A stretch of DNA of 22,744 nt from SIG603 sp964369225 (GTDB lineage: Bacteria > Bacillota > Clostridia > Oscillospirales > Acutalibacteraceae): the NCBI GenBank assembly GCA_964369225.1, contig CAYJER010000033.1, positions 1-22,744 of the forward strand. The letters run 5' to 3'. Below, piece after piece: positions 7,556 through 15,508 of the stretch. The notes under the pieces are model-generated. The model saw nothing but the letters and a program-made list of their open reading frames with translations. It did not search any database and was not told the origin of the DNA. Positions within the stretch are counted from its first letter, which is position 1. Each line of letters begins with the position of its first letter. The position numbers and the translations under genes are program-made.

Positions 7556-8314
7556 TTGCAAACAAAAGTTGAGATATGCGGTGTTAATACGGCGAAACTC
7601 CTTGTATTAAAAAACAGCGAGACTATAAGATTATTAAAAGAATGTCAAGACGGCGATGAAAAGGCAAGAGATACTTTGATATCTGGCAATTTAAGGCTGG
7701 TTTTAAGTGTTATCCAGCGTTTTACAGGTAGAGGTGAAAACCCTGACGACTTATTTCAAGTTGGTTGTATAGGTCTTATTAAGGCTATTGATCATTTTGA
7801 CTTAAGCCAAGGTGTACAGTTTTCGACCTATGGTGTTCCCATGATAATAGGTGAGATTAAAAGATTTTTACGTGACAATAACTCTGTTAGGGTTAGTAGG
7901 TCTTTAAGAGACACAGCTTACAAGGCTATGCAGGCTAAAGAAAAATTTATTGTTGAGAATGGCAGAGAACCTAGTATCAATGAACTTGCCGAATGTATGG
8001 AGATGAAAAAAGAGGATGTTGTAATAGCTCTTGAGGCAATTGTAGAGCCGATGTCACTTTATGAACCTGTTTTCTCTGACGGTGGAGATTCAGTTTATGT
8101 TTTAGATCAGATAGGTTCAACCAACGATTGGACGCAGGAAATTGCATTAAAGCAGGCTATTAAAAATCTTGAAAACCGTGAAAAAGAAATCTTAAATATG
8201 AGATTTATGCAGGGCAAGACACAAATGACAGTAGCAAAAGAGATAGGTATTTCACAGGCTCAAGTTTCAAGGGTGGAAAAATTTGCCATAAAAAAGATTA
8301 AATCTTCACTTTAA
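7556..8314 (+). CDS. sigG: RNA polymerase sigma-G, late forespore sigma factor
   Basis: Directs late forespore transcription, including SASP and germination genes. Starting at TTG 7556 the protein is 252 residues, MQTKVEICGV..., matching the diagnostic KVEICGV start of sigma-G. The TTG lies about 7 nt after GGAGGTG (7544-7550). The ATG at 7538 lacks a good site and would place that GGAGG inside the gene. Region 2 is clear (NLRLVLSVIQRF, DDLFQVGCIGLIKAIDHFDL, FSTYGVPMIIGEIKRFLRD, VRVSRSLRD), as is the region 4 helix-turn-helix (GKTQMTVAKEIGISQAQVSRVEK). It is not beside spoIIGA-sigE here; it follows the lipoprotein gene by 57 nt, and I found no convincing sigma-F/G promoter in that gap. Confidence 0.92.
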   Translation: MQTKVEICGVNTAKLLVLKNSETIRLLKECQDGDEKARDTLISGNLRLVLSVIQRFTGRGENPDDLFQVGCIGLIKAIDHFDLSQGVQFSTYGVPMIIGEIKRFLRDNNSVRVSRSLRDTAYKAMQAKEKFIVENGREPSINELAECMEMKKEDVVIALEAIVEPMSLYEPVFSDGGDSVYVLDQIGSTNDWTQEIALKQAIKNLENREKEILNMRFMQGKTQMTVAKEIGISQAQVSRVEKFAIKKIKSSL

Positions 8315-8316
8315 GT

Positions 8317-8345
8317 TTGACATATTATCTTTCATATGATAGAAT
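8317..8345 (+). promoter_or_regulatory. Consensus sigma-A promoter of the ECF S-component gene
   Basis: TTGACA (8317-8322), 17-bp spacer, TAGAAT (8340-8345). It starts 2 nt after the sigG stop. The transcript leader would be only about 20 nt, so there is no room for a vitamin riboswitch. Confidence 0.85.
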
Positions 8346-8371
8346 TAACTGACAAACATATGGAGGATTTT

Positions 8372-8908
8372 ATGAAAAAAATTAGGTTGACAGAATTAGT
8401 CTTAGGTGCTTTATTTATAACTATAGCGTTATTTTTACCGTTTTTAACAGCACAAATTCCACAAGTTGGGCAGGCGCTTTTGCCAATGCACATACCTGTG
8501 CTTTTATGTGGATTTATTTGTGGGGCAAGAATAGGAGCAATTGTGGGCTTTGCTAGTCCAATAATCAGAAGTTTGATATTCACAATGCCTCCAATGACAG
8601 AGGCAATTCCAATGGCTTTTGAGCTTTGTGCCTATGGGCTTATTGCAGGTTTATTGTTCTACACATTCAAAAAAAATGTTATTATCTCTTTAGTGGCTGC
8701 AATGATAGGCGGTAGAATTATTTGGGGAATAGTTAAGTTTATTACAATGACAGCTATGGGCAATGCCTTTGGAATAGAGCTTTTCTTCACATTGGCGTTT
8801 ACAAATGCAGTTATAGGAATGATTGTACAAATTGTCCTAATTCCTATGATTGTTTTTACATTGGAAAAGTCGGACTTATTGCCTAGAAGTGAGCAAAAAA
8901 ATGCTTGA
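8372..8908 (+). CDS. ECF transporter S component (vitamin uptake)
   Basis: 178 residues and almost all membrane-embedded (five to six hydrophobic segments), the size and style of substrate-binding S subunits of energy-coupling-factor transporters. Typical features are the N-terminal MKKIRLTELVLGALFIT and the conserved LLPMHIPVLLCGFICG (about 36-51). The start is the ATG at 8372, 5 nt after GGAGG (8362-8366); the in-frame ATG at 8336 would overlap the -10. It would need the shared EcfA/A'/T module, which is not in the window. Substrate is uncertain: LPMH-containing S components include pantothenate-type ones, while pyridoxamine kinase 1.4 kb downstream suggests a B6 vitamer. Confidence 0.8.
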   Translation: MKKIRLTELVLGALFITIALFLPFLTAQIPQVGQALLPMHIPVLLCGFICGARIGAIVGFASPIIRSLIFTMPPMTEAIPMAFELCAYGLIAGLLFYTFKKNVIISLVAAMIGGRIIWGIVKFITMTAMGNAFGIELFFTLAFTNAVIGMIVQIVLIPMIVFTLEKSDLLPRSEQKNA

Positions 8909-8925
8909 TTTATTATTAAATAAAT

Positions 8926-9015
8926 TTGATAAAATATTGTAGGGGCGGATATTATCCGCCTATCAAACTTAGGCAAAATCACCAAATTTCAAGGCGGATA
9001 ATATCCGACCCTACA
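8926..9015. repeat. Nested inverted-repeat element, copy 4 (core only)
   Basis: Central arms 8938-8961 and 8992-9015 (GGCGGATA core) with one mismatch at 9008. The left flank TTTGATAAAATATTGTAGGGG matches the left flank of copy 6 and, partly, copy 3, so the element may extend left of TGTAGGGG. It fills the gap between the S component and the kinase gene. Confidence 0.85.
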
Positions 9016-9043
9016 GGGCTAAGTTTAATGGTTAGGATTTAAA

Positions 9044-9598
9044 ATGTATAGAATATTAGAAGCAATTAAAAATATAGATAAAGATTTAATTTTAATAGCG
9101 ATAGATGGAAAAAGTGGTTCAGGAAAGAGCAGTCTTGCAAACAAACTTTCAAAAGTTTTAGATTGCAACGTGTTTCACATGGATGACTTTTTTTTGCAAT
9201 CACACCAAAGAACAAAAGAGAGATTTTTAGAAACAGGTGGAAACATCGATCATGAGCGTTTTTACATAGAAGTAATTAAAGGAATAAATTCAAATAAAGA
9301 GTTTAGATACCAAAAGTTTGACTGTAAAACAATGAGCCTTAAAGATTATGTAAATGTAATACCTAAAAAAATAAATATAATAGAGGGTGTTTACAGTATG
9401 CACCCTCTACTTTTTGATTATTATGATATGAAAATATTCCTTGATATAGATGATGGCACACAAATTCAAAGAATTTTATCAAGAAATGGCGAAATAATGC
9501 TTAATAGATTTATTAATGAATGGATTCCTTTAGAGAATAAATATTTTAATGAATTTAACATTAAAAATAAATCTGATATTTTAATTAATGATATGTAG
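9044..9598 (+). CDS. Uridine kinase-like P-loop protein
   Basis: 184 residues with a Walker A motif GKSGSGKS (22-29), an acidic DDFF motif (47-50) and IIEGVYSMHP (112-121), the layout of the uridine kinase/phosphoribulokinase-like family. It probably phosphorylates a small metabolite, likely a nucleoside. It is shorter than true uridine kinases (about 210) and the exact substrate cannot be read from sequence. The ribosome site is weak (TTAGGATTTAAA before ATG). It is preceded and followed by repeat copies, so expression may depend on read-through from the S-component promoter. Confidence 0.75.
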   Translation: MYRILEAIKNIDKDLILIAIDGKSGSGKSSLANKLSKVLDCNVFHMDDFFLQSHQRTKERFLETGGNIDHERFYIEVIKGINSNKEFRYQKFDCKTMSLKDYVNVIPKKINIIEGVYSMHPLLFDYYDMKIFLDIDDGTQIQRILSRNGEIMLNRFINEWIPLENKYFNEFNIKNKSDILINDM

Positions 9599-9608
9599 AA
9601 AATAATTA

Positions 9609-9722
9609 ATGTAGGGGCGGATATTATCCGCCTATGAAATTTAGACGAAATTACGGACTTTTTAGGCGGATAATATCCGCCCCTACATGGCTAAGTTTTA
9701 GGGCGAACACATAGGTTCGCCC
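9609..9722. repeat. Nested inverted-repeat element, copy 5, plus a single hairpin
   Basis: Perfect 26-bp arms 9609-9634 and 9663-9688 (GGCGGATA core). An independent hairpin GGGCGAAC (9701-9708) / GTTCGCCC (9715-9722) follows. It lies between the convergent kinase and Cys-rich genes and may serve as a structural 3' end for both. Confidence 0.9.
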
Positions 9723-9738
9723 CTCCAATCATTCAGGC

Positions 9739-10113
9739 TCAGCCGTAGACTTTAACTGTGGTTCTAACGTTTAGGTTAGATGTGCAAGAACAAGTTTCGC
9801 AATATATTGAATGTGCTGTAGCACGCATGTTTTCCATGTTAAATCCTCTAGGATAATTTAGGAATACAGCACTATCACAAAGGCTGTATTGTTGGCGCTC
9901 ACAACAATCGTCTGTATAGAATATATCTACAACAAAACTTACCTTTAATGCAGACTCGCCACAAAAATCTATAATTTGTGTGTTGTCTACATAGGTTTCG
10001 ATACAATTAACACAGCGTAAATCATCTATTGTAACTGTGTTACTGACAGTCTCTTGCATAATGTTTGTAGGGCAACAAGAACTGTTTTGTCTATTTGAAT
10101 AACAATTACCCAT
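9739..10113 (-). CDS. Cysteine-rich protein, possible spore-surface protein
   Basis: 124 residues with 12 cysteines (4, 13, 14, 34, 37, 51, 70, 71, 79, 105, 108, 110), including CC pairs, CxxC (34-37) and CETCSC (105-110). No signal peptide or membrane helix. The C-terminal half is rich in short hydrophobic strands ending LNVRTTVKVYG. I do not recognise a family. A high-Cys cytosolic protein in a spore former is typical of disulfide-crosslinked spore coat or appendage proteins, and the upstream region has a sigma-K-like promoter, which supports mother-cell expression. The ATG follows AAGGTGATTTAA. Confidence 0.6.
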   Translation of the reverse strand: MGNCYSNRQNSSCCPTNIMQETVSNTVTIDDLRCVNCIETYVDNTQIIDFCGESALKVSFVVDIFYTDDCCERQQYSLCDSAVFLNYPRGFNMENMRATAHSIYCETCSCTSNLNVRTTVKVYG

Positions 10114-10174
10114 TTAAATCACCTTATCATCTTTTATTTAAAACTTTCATTATCTTTATAAATCGGTTTTACTA

Positions 10175-10201
10175 TAATATATGCTAAATTCAAAAAAATG
10201 T
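10175..10201 (-). promoter_or_regulatory. Sigma-K-like promoter for the Cys-rich gene
   Basis: On the - strand, AC (10201-10200), 16 nt, then CATATATTA (10183-10175) fits the AC-N16-CATANNNTA consensus of sigma-K. The start codon is 62 nt downstream. An AT-rich context makes chance matches possible. Confidence 0.4.
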
Positions 10202-10214
10202 TATTAATGTGCAG

Positions 10215-10275
10215 CCTAAATTAGTCATTCACCCTTCACCATTAGCCATTTGTCTAAATTAGTCATTAGCCTAAA
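10215..10275. repeat. TTAGTCATT/CACCCTTCAC word repeat, copy 1
   Basis: Short words TTAGTCATT, CACCCTTCACCATTAGCC, TTAGTCATTAGCC between the Cys-rich gene and pyridoxamine kinase. Related sequence recurs near 13436, 15474 and 20711, in either orientation. Confidence 0.6.
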
Positions 10276-10295
10276 ATGTTATTAAGGAGAAACTT

Positions 10296-11138
10296 ATGCA
10301 AAAAAAAGTATTAGCAGTTCACGATATATCCTGTGTTGGTAGATGTTCTTTAACTATTATCATTCCTATAATAGCCTGTGCTGGGCATGAATGTTCACCG
10401 CTTCCTACAGCTGTTCTATCTACTCATCCCGGAGGATTTAAAAACTTTAATTTTAGAGATTTAAGTTCTGACATAGACCCAACAAGAATACACTGGAATA
10501 GTTTAGGTCTTAAATTTGATGCAATTTACAGCGGTTTTTTGGGTTCTTATGAACAAATTGAAATGACACAAAGATTATTCACTGATCTTTCAAATAAAGA
10601 TACCCTTATTGTTGTTGACCCTGTAATGGCAGACCACGGAAAAGTTTATTCAGTGTACAATGATAAAATGGTTGACGGAATGAAAAAACTTTGTGGAATG
10701 GCAAATATTATTGTTCCAAACCTTACAGAAGCTGCTTTTTTATCTGGTGAAAAATATATTGGGGATGGCTATAGCGAAGAATATATTTTAAACACTGCAA
10801 AAAAATTAGCAAAACTTGGAACAGATAAAATAATAATTACAGGCGTATCTTTTGACAATGAAAGTACAGGCGTTTTTTATTATGACAGTAAAAAAGATGA
10901 GAGTGTATATATAAGCGGTAAAAAAATTGATGGAGATTATCATGGAGCTGGCGATATTTTCGCATCTGCATTGATATCAGGAATATTAAAAGGTAAAAAT
11001 ATTAATGACTCAGCAAAAATTGCAATTGATTTTGTATCGGTAGCAATTGAGTATACAAAAACTCAAAATACTGAAAAAAGGTATGGAATAGCCTTTGAAC
11101 CTGTTATTCCTACATTATTAGAGCGTTTGTTCACATAA
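10296..11138 (+). CDS. pdxY: Pyridoxamine/pyridoxal kinase
   Basis: Phosphorylates B6 vitamers with ATP in the salvage route to PLP. 280 residues of the ribokinase-like fold. Seen: the N-terminal VHDISCVGRCSLT followed by LPTAVLSTHPGGF (36-48), VDPVMAD (107-113), and the anion-hole/catalytic motif GAGDIF with Asp220 as the likely base. The ATG is 6 nt after AAGGAG. Its nearest partner by function is the ECF S component 1.4 kb upstream. No terminator is obvious after the stop; the htrA gene follows by about 130 nt. The symbol is by similarity; Firmicutes versions are also labelled pdxK. Confidence 0.88.
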   Translation: MQKKVLAVHDISCVGRCSLTIIIPIIACAGHECSPLPTAVLSTHPGGFKNFNFRDLSSDIDPTRIHWNSLGLKFDAIYSGFLGSYEQIEMTQRLFTDLSNKDTLIVVDPVMADHGKVYSVYNDKMVDGMKKLCGMANIIVPNLTEAAFLSGEKYIGDGYSEEYILNTAKKLAKLGTDKIIITGVSFDNESTGVFYYDSKKDESVYISGKKIDGDYHGAGDIFASALISGILKGKNINDSAKIAIDFVSVAIEYTKTQNTEKRYGIAFEPVIPTLLERLFT

Positions 11139-11269
11139 CTTCAATTACTGTTCAGAAAACTTCTTGAAACTATAATTTAATCATCACTTAAAGTTCACAG
11201 TCAGACTTCATAATATACCTATAGTAAACAAACAACAAATGGTAATAATATTATAAAGGAGTGAATTTT

Positions 11270-12667
11270 ATGTATAACCCATATGATAATGATAATAGAT
11301 ACAACGAAAATAACGAGAGAGTAGATGAAACACCAAACTACTCACAAGAGCCAACTCAAACTTATAACACTTATAACAGCCAACCGCAACAGCCACAACA
11401 ACCAATATACAATCCTTATAGCAGTCAGCAAAACAGCTATACATGGAGTAACAGACCTCCAGTTCAAAGTTTTAATGTAACAGTAGAGCCAGAGCAAAAA
11501 GAAGTAGAAGCTCCTAAAAAATCAGGCTCTAAGAAATTCATAAAATATGCAGCAACTTGTGCTTTATCAAGTGTGCTTTCAATTGGAATTTTCTTAACAA
11601 TGATTCAAACAGGCTTTATAACAGTAGCGTCAGAAGAAGATGCACTAAATCCTGCTTTTACAATAGCTAAGGTGGTTAGCGACTCAAACGCAGAGCAAAC
11701 AAGCGAAGTTTCAGAGATTACAAAACAAGAAGTAGCTCAAAAGGTTATACCATCTGTAGTATGTATTCAAGTTTATCAAAGTGTACAAAGTAACGGTTAC
11801 TTTGGTTCATCTTCAAGCAGTCTGTCACTTATAAGCGAGGGTTCAGGTATTATAATGTCGGAAGATGGATATATAATGACAAACGCACATGTAATTGACG
11901 GCGGAACAGTAATAAAGGTTATGCTATCAAACGGTGCAGAGGTTGACGCTCAAATTATTGGAAAAGACGATGTAACAGACCTAGCAGTTATCAAGATTGA
12001 GCCTGGCGACAATGTATTACAACCGGCTGAATTTGGTTCTTCTTCTGAACTTCAAGTAGCAGATGAAGTTATGGCTATAGGTAACCCAGGCGGTACAGTA
12101 TACAGCTCAAGCACAACTTTTGGTTATGTTTCAGCTCTTGACAGACAAATTTCAGTGGGCGATGACGGATATATTATGAACGTTATTCAAACAGACGTTG
12201 CTATAAATCCTGGTAACTCTGGTGGTGCTTTAGTTAATGAATACGGGCAAGTTATTGGAATTACAAGTTCAAAAAAAGTAGCGACAGATTACGAGGGAAT
12301 AGGTTTTGCTATTCCGATAGATTACGCACAATCAATAATTTCAGAGCTTAAAGAATATGGCTATGTTAAAAGTAGAGCAGTTCTTGGAATTAGCGGAAGC
12401 TATATAGATGAATTTACAGCTTCTTACAATGGTGTAGAACCAGGCATGTATGTAACAGAGGTTAGCACTCAAAATGCGTATGACTCAGGTTTAATGGCAG
12501 ATGACATCATTACTTCAATAGATGGTGTAGAACTAATTAATTCAGGCACACTATCATCAATTCTAGCTTCAAAGAAGCCAGGCGATACAGTTACAATTGT
12601 TGTTGACAGATACAAGACAAATCAAGAGGGCATAGAACTTGAAATTGTTTTATCCGAGACACAATAA
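11270..12667 (+). CDS. htrA: HtrA/DegP-like membrane-anchored serine protease with PDZ domain
   Basis: Envelope quality-control protease. Layout in 465 residues: a cytoplasmic N-terminal tail of about 70 residues very rich in Asn, Gln, Tyr and Pro; a linker; one membrane helix (about 91-114); a trypsin-like domain with His207 (TNAHVI), Asp237 (DDVTDLAVIKI) and Ser317 (INPGNSGGALVNEYG); and a C-terminal PDZ domain (about 370-465, GLMADDIITSIDGVEL). The start is ATG 11270, 8 nt after AAGGAG; the in-frame GTG 11261 overlaps that ribosome site. It is monocistronic, ending at a strong terminator. No CssR-type operator or clear promoter was identified upstream. Confidence 0.93.
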   Translation: MYNPYDNDNRYNENNERVDETPNYSQEPTQTYNTYNSQPQQPQQPIYNPYSSQQNSYTWSNRPPVQSFNVTVEPEQKEVEAPKKSGSKKFIKYAATCALSSVLSIGIFLTMIQTGFITVASEEDALNPAFTIAKVVSDSNAEQTSEVSEITKQEVAQKVIPSVVCIQVYQSVQSNGYFGSSSSSLSLISEGSGIIMSEDGYIMTNAHVIDGGTVIKVMLSNGAEVDAQIIGKDDVTDLAVIKIEPGDNVLQPAEFGSSSELQVADEVMAIGNPGGTVYSSSTTFGYVSALDRQISVGDDGYIMNVIQTDVAINPGNSGGALVNEYGQVIGITSSKKVATDYEGIGFAIPIDYAQSIISELKEYGYVKSRAVLGISGSYIDEFTASYNGVEPGMYVTEVSTQNAYDSGLMADDIITSIDGVELINSGTLSSILASKKPGDTVTIVVDRYKTNQEGIELEIVLSETQ

Positions 12668-12716
12668 TAACTTTTATATATATTAACTTTTCCTCCTCTT
12701 AAATTTTTTATAAACT

Positions 12717-12756
12717 AAAGACTCTGACATTAGGGCTGTCAGAGTCTTTGTTTTAT
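12717..12756 (+). terminator. Terminator of htrA
   Basis: A perfect 13-bp stem AAAGACTCTGACA (12717-12729) / TGTCAGAGTCTTT (12737-12749), a 7-nt loop and a GTTTTAT tail. Confidence 0.92.
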
Positions 12757-12759
12757 AGT

Positions 12760-12934
12760 TTTGATAAAATGTTGTAGGGGTGCCTCTATGTGTTCGCCCT
12801 AAAACTAGGAGTTAGTGCTAAACCAGCGGGCGGTCACACAGGACCGCCCCTACATTAATTTGTGCGTTTTAACGAATTTGTTTTAAATCAAAAAACATAA
12901 TCAACACGTCTGGGTAAAGACCGTTCCTTATAGG
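12760..12934. repeat. Nested inverted-repeat element, copy 6 (mosaic)
   Basis: The left end TTTTGATAAAATGTTGTAGGGG matches copy 4. The left arm core (GTGCCTCTATGTGTTCGCCC) does not pair with the right core, which instead forms its own hairpin GGGCGGTC (12828-12835) / GACCGCCC (12842-12849). Then come CCCCTACATTAATTTGTGCG, the AT-rich spacer, TAATCAACACGTCTG (12898-12912) and a degenerate end. It looks like a recombinant of two copies. Confidence 0.8.
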
Positions 12935-12962
12935 GTTTATAAAAATAAAAGAAATTTATTCA

Positions 12963-13280
12963 TTATTTTTCAATAGTTATTGTTACATCTTTTGGAAGTG
13001 CTAAACCCTCGGCTGCCTCTATTGCTTTTAGCATTCCAGTAGGTATTGGACATACGTTATGTGGACAGTTTGGTCTGAATAAATCGAAAATTTCACCAGT
13101 TCCTATTTTCTCAAAACATACAATTAGTGGATCAAATTCTAGTTCTTCTGTTTCTAAAAACTTAAAATTTGGACATGTGGTTCTAAATTTTACGTCAACC
13201 ATTTCTGTTTCATCATTTTTAGTAGCGTTAATTACTGCTACAAAGTTGCATATTCCTGCGTTTACTACTACTTTTGCCAT
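12963..13280 (-). CDS. DUF6951-like small Cys-containing protein
   Basis: 105 residues with conserved-looking cysteines 11, 36, 55, 72 and 77. The C-terminal part, NCPHNVCPIPTGMLKAIEAAEGLALPKDVTI, resembles small Clostridia proteins now grouped as DUF6951. Function unknown; the Cys/His cluster CPHNVC suggests metal binding or redox chemistry. The ATG follows GTGAGGATTTTTAA. It has its own strong promoter and stands alone, so it is probably expressed constitutively. Confidence 0.6.
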   Translation of the reverse strand: MAKVVVNAGICNFVAVINATKNDETEMVDVKFRTTCPNFKFLETEELEFDPLIVCFEKIGTGEIFDLFRPNCPHNVCPIPTGMLKAIEAAEGLALPKDVTITIEK

Positions 13281-13312
13281 TTAAAAATCCTCACTTTTTA
13301 TTTTGTAAATGT

Positions 13313-13341
13313 ATTATAGCACTAAAGTATACAAAAGTAAA
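13313..13341 (-). promoter_or_regulatory. Strong promoter of the DUF6951 gene
   Basis: On the - strand, TTTACT (13341-13336), 17-bp spacer, TATAAT (13318-13313) with an extended -10 TGC. Confidence 0.85.
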
Positions 13342-13393
13342 GGGATAATAATTACTATTTTTACATTGAGGTCTGGGCATAGGGATTTTTTGC

Positions 13394-13422
13394 TTGAATT
13401 TTTGCCTATATTATGTTATACT
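13394..13422 (+). promoter_or_regulatory. Promoter of the DUF262/DUF1524 gene
   Basis: TTGAAT (13394-13399), 17-bp spacer, TATACT (13417-13422) with an extended -10 TGT. The predicted leader is about 85 nt and contains the second copy of the TTAGTCATT word repeat. Confidence 0.75.
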
Positions 13423-13435
13423 GACATCATTATAG

Positions 13436-13490
13436 GTTAGACTAATGACTAAAGGTGAAGGGTGAAAGACTATTTATTAGTCTTTAGTTA
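13436..13490. repeat. TTAGTCATT/CACCCTTCAC word repeat, copy 2 (inverted)
   Basis: ACTAATGACTAAAGGTGAAG and GGTGAAAGACT words, reverse complement of the copy near 10215, then TATTAGTCTTTAGTT. It lies in the leader of the DUF262 gene. Confidence 0.6.
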
Positions 13491-13512
13491 TATAGTAGTT
13501 TAGGAGGAAAAA

Positions 13513-15174
13513 ATGAAAGGTATAAATAACACAACTACAGCTAGTTTTGAAGAAATTATAGGCAGTAGAAAAAAGTTTATTATTCCGAAATTTCAAAGAG
13601 ATTATTCATGGGACACAGACCAGTGGGATGATTTATGGCAAGATATAGTGAAAGCAAAAAACGAAAAAGATGAACATTACATGGGTTATCTAGTTCTACA
13701 AAATGATAGTAGTGAAAAAACTAATTTTATCATTGACGGGCAACAACGATTTACAACAATTACTTTTATTATATTGGCTGCAATTAAATCTATTAAATTT
13801 TTGGTTGAAAAAGGAATTGAAGTCGATGACAACAACCAAAGAATTAAAAATTTAACCGAGCGATATATAGGCAACCAAAACCCAATTTCACTTACCTATG
13901 ATAATATTCTTCAGCTAAACAGAAACAACAATAGTTATTATAGAGACTATATAGTAAAATTAGAACATCTTAAAAATAGAGGAACACTGCTTTCTGAAAA
14001 AAAGATGAAAAAATGTTTTGAATTTTACGAAAATAAGCTAAAATCTAAATTTAGCACAGGTGCTGATTATGCTGAGTTTATTACTTTTGTAGTAGATAAC
14101 CTGTTTTTTACGGTGATTACTGTAAGTGATGAGATGAACGCATTTAAAGTTTTTGAAACCTTAAATGCAAGAGGTGTGCAACTTTCTGCTTCTGATTTGC
14201 TTAAAAACTATCTTTTTTCTCTTGTAGATAAAAATGATTGTCACAAGAGTATAATTGCTGATTTAGAAGACAAGTGGATAAAACTAACAGCAAATGTAAA
14301 AGAGAAGAATTTACCTGATTTTATAAGATACTACTGGAACTCAAAAAATAAAACGATTAGGGCAAACGAATTATTCAAAGAAATAAGAAAGAGTATAACA
14401 AAAGATACAGAGGTTTTTAGACTACTTGATGATATGATTTTTTATAGTGACATTTATATGGCACTACAAAACTCAAACGATGAATTTTGGAACAACGACG
14501 AAGAAATTAAACGAAACATAGATTTACTTAACACATTTAAAATTAGACAGGCTTTTCCTTTGTTAATGTCTGCTTATAAACACCTAGATTTAAATAAATT
14601 CAAGCAGGTGTTAAGCCACATTGTTATAATCAGTTTTAGGTTTAATGTTATTTGTGGAAAAAACCCTAATGAAATTGAAGTGGTATACAATAAAATTGCA
14701 AGGGCAATCACTAATGAACAATTGTATAAAAAAGAGTATTTATCTGAAATTTATGTAAGCGATAATGAGTTTGCTGGCAGTTTTAATAATATTTCATTTG
14801 AGGAAAACGCTAGGAACAATAAAATAGTTAAGTATATATTAGATGAAATTGATCATCATAACGGTGAAATTAGATGTGATAGGCAAGATGAATCTGTTAC
14901 AATTGAACATGTTATTCCTCAAAATGATGATTCAGATGAATTTAGAGAATATATATATAGACTAGGTAACATGTTCTTGCTAGAAAAAAAATTAAACAGA
15001 GATTGTAGTACTAAATCGTTTAATGAGAAAAAGGAAATATATCTAAAATCAAGCTTTAACACGATTAAAAAAATTGCTGAAGATTATGAAGCTTGGGATG
15101 ATAAGAAAATAGAGTACAGACAATCACAAATGTCAAAAGTAGCCAAAGGAATTTGGAAAATTCAAAACTTGTAA
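13513..15174 (+). CDS. DUF262/DUF1524 protein, putative type IV restriction nuclease (GmrSD-like)
   Basis: 553 residues in one chain. The N-terminal DUF262 (ParB/Srx-like) domain shows KFQRDYSW (26-33) and the diagnostic DGQQR (75-79), implicated in NTP use. The C-terminal DUF1524 HNH-like nuclease shows IEHVIPQ (464-470, His466) and LGNMFLLEKKLN (484-495). This arrangement is that of single-chain GmrSD/BrxU-type enzymes, which cut modified phage DNA, and of SspE, which works with phosphorothioation. No modification genes lie nearby, so a stand-alone modification-dependent defence enzyme is the best call. AGGAGG is 5 nt before the ATG. It has its own promoter and is flanked by repeats on both sides, consistent with an accessory insertion. 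Confidence 0.82.
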   Translation: MKGINNTTTASFEEIIGSRKKFIIPKFQRDYSWDTDQWDDLWQDIVKAKNEKDEHYMGYLVLQNDSSEKTNFIIDGQQRFTTITFIILAAIKSIKFLVEKGIEVDDNNQRIKNLTERYIGNQNPISLTYDNILQLNRNNNSYYRDYIVKLEHLKNRGTLLSEKKMKKCFEFYENKLKSKFSTGADYAEFITFVVDNLFFTVITVSDEMNAFKVFETLNARGVQLSASDLLKNYLFSLVDKNDCHKSIIADLEDKWIKLTANVKEKNLPDFIRYYWNSKNKTIRANELFKEIRKSITKDTEVFRLLDDMIFYSDIYMALQNSNDEFWNNDEEIKRNIDLLNTFKIRQAFPLLMSAYKHLDLNKFKQVLSHIVIISFRFNVICGKNPNEIEVVYNKIARAITNEQLYKKEYLSEIYVSDNEFAGSFNNISFEENARNNKIVKYILDEIDHHNGEIRCDRQDESVTIEHVIPQNDDSDEFREYIYRLGNMFLLEKKLNRDCSTKSFNEKKEIYLKSSFNTIKKIAEDYEAWDDKKIEYRQSQMSKVAKGIWKIQNL

Positions 15175-15200
15175 GGAACTTAATCAAACTTAGTTCTTAT

Positions 15201-15392
15201 TTGTAGGGGAGGGTCTCTTAGGATTTTGAATTTAAAATTAATTCGTTAAATTTCACAAATCCATGTAGGGGCGACCCTGTGTGGTCGCCCGTGGGTTTAG
15301 TAATAACTGCTAGTTTTCTGGCGACCACACAGGGTCGCCCCTACAAAAATAAATGCTAATCAACACGTCTGCACGGAGACCCTCCCCTACAA
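15201..15392. repeat. Nested inverted-repeat element, copy 7 (GGCGACC core)
   Basis: Outer arms TTGTAGGGGAGGGTCTC (15201-15217) and exact complement (15376-15392), 17 bp. Central arms 15264-15289 and 15320-15345 are perfect 26-bp repeats with a third core type (GGCGACC..GGTCGCC). TAATCAACACGTCTG (15357-15371) is on the right only. It fills most of the 383-bp gap between the DUF262 gene and nifJ; no gene is seen there. Confidence 0.9.
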
Positions 15393-15473
15393 TATATTAA
15401 TAAATTTATCATTATCCATACAAAATTATAATTTAAAGAACCCTTTAATCAAAAAATCCGCAAGGATTTTCAC

Positions 15474-15508
15474 ATCAACTTTTCACTCTTCACTATTACC
15501 TCTTCACT
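15474..15508. repeat. CACTCTTCACTATTACC word repeat, copy 3 (degenerate)
   Basis: AACTTTTCACTCTTCACTAT and TACCTCTTCACTC resemble the CACCCTTCACCATTAGCC copy near 10215 but are diverged. Confidence 0.4.

Noticed and set aside
8315..8371. Vitamin riboswitch upstream of the ECF S component
   Set aside because: The promoter predicts a leader of about 20 nt, too short for any riboswitch.
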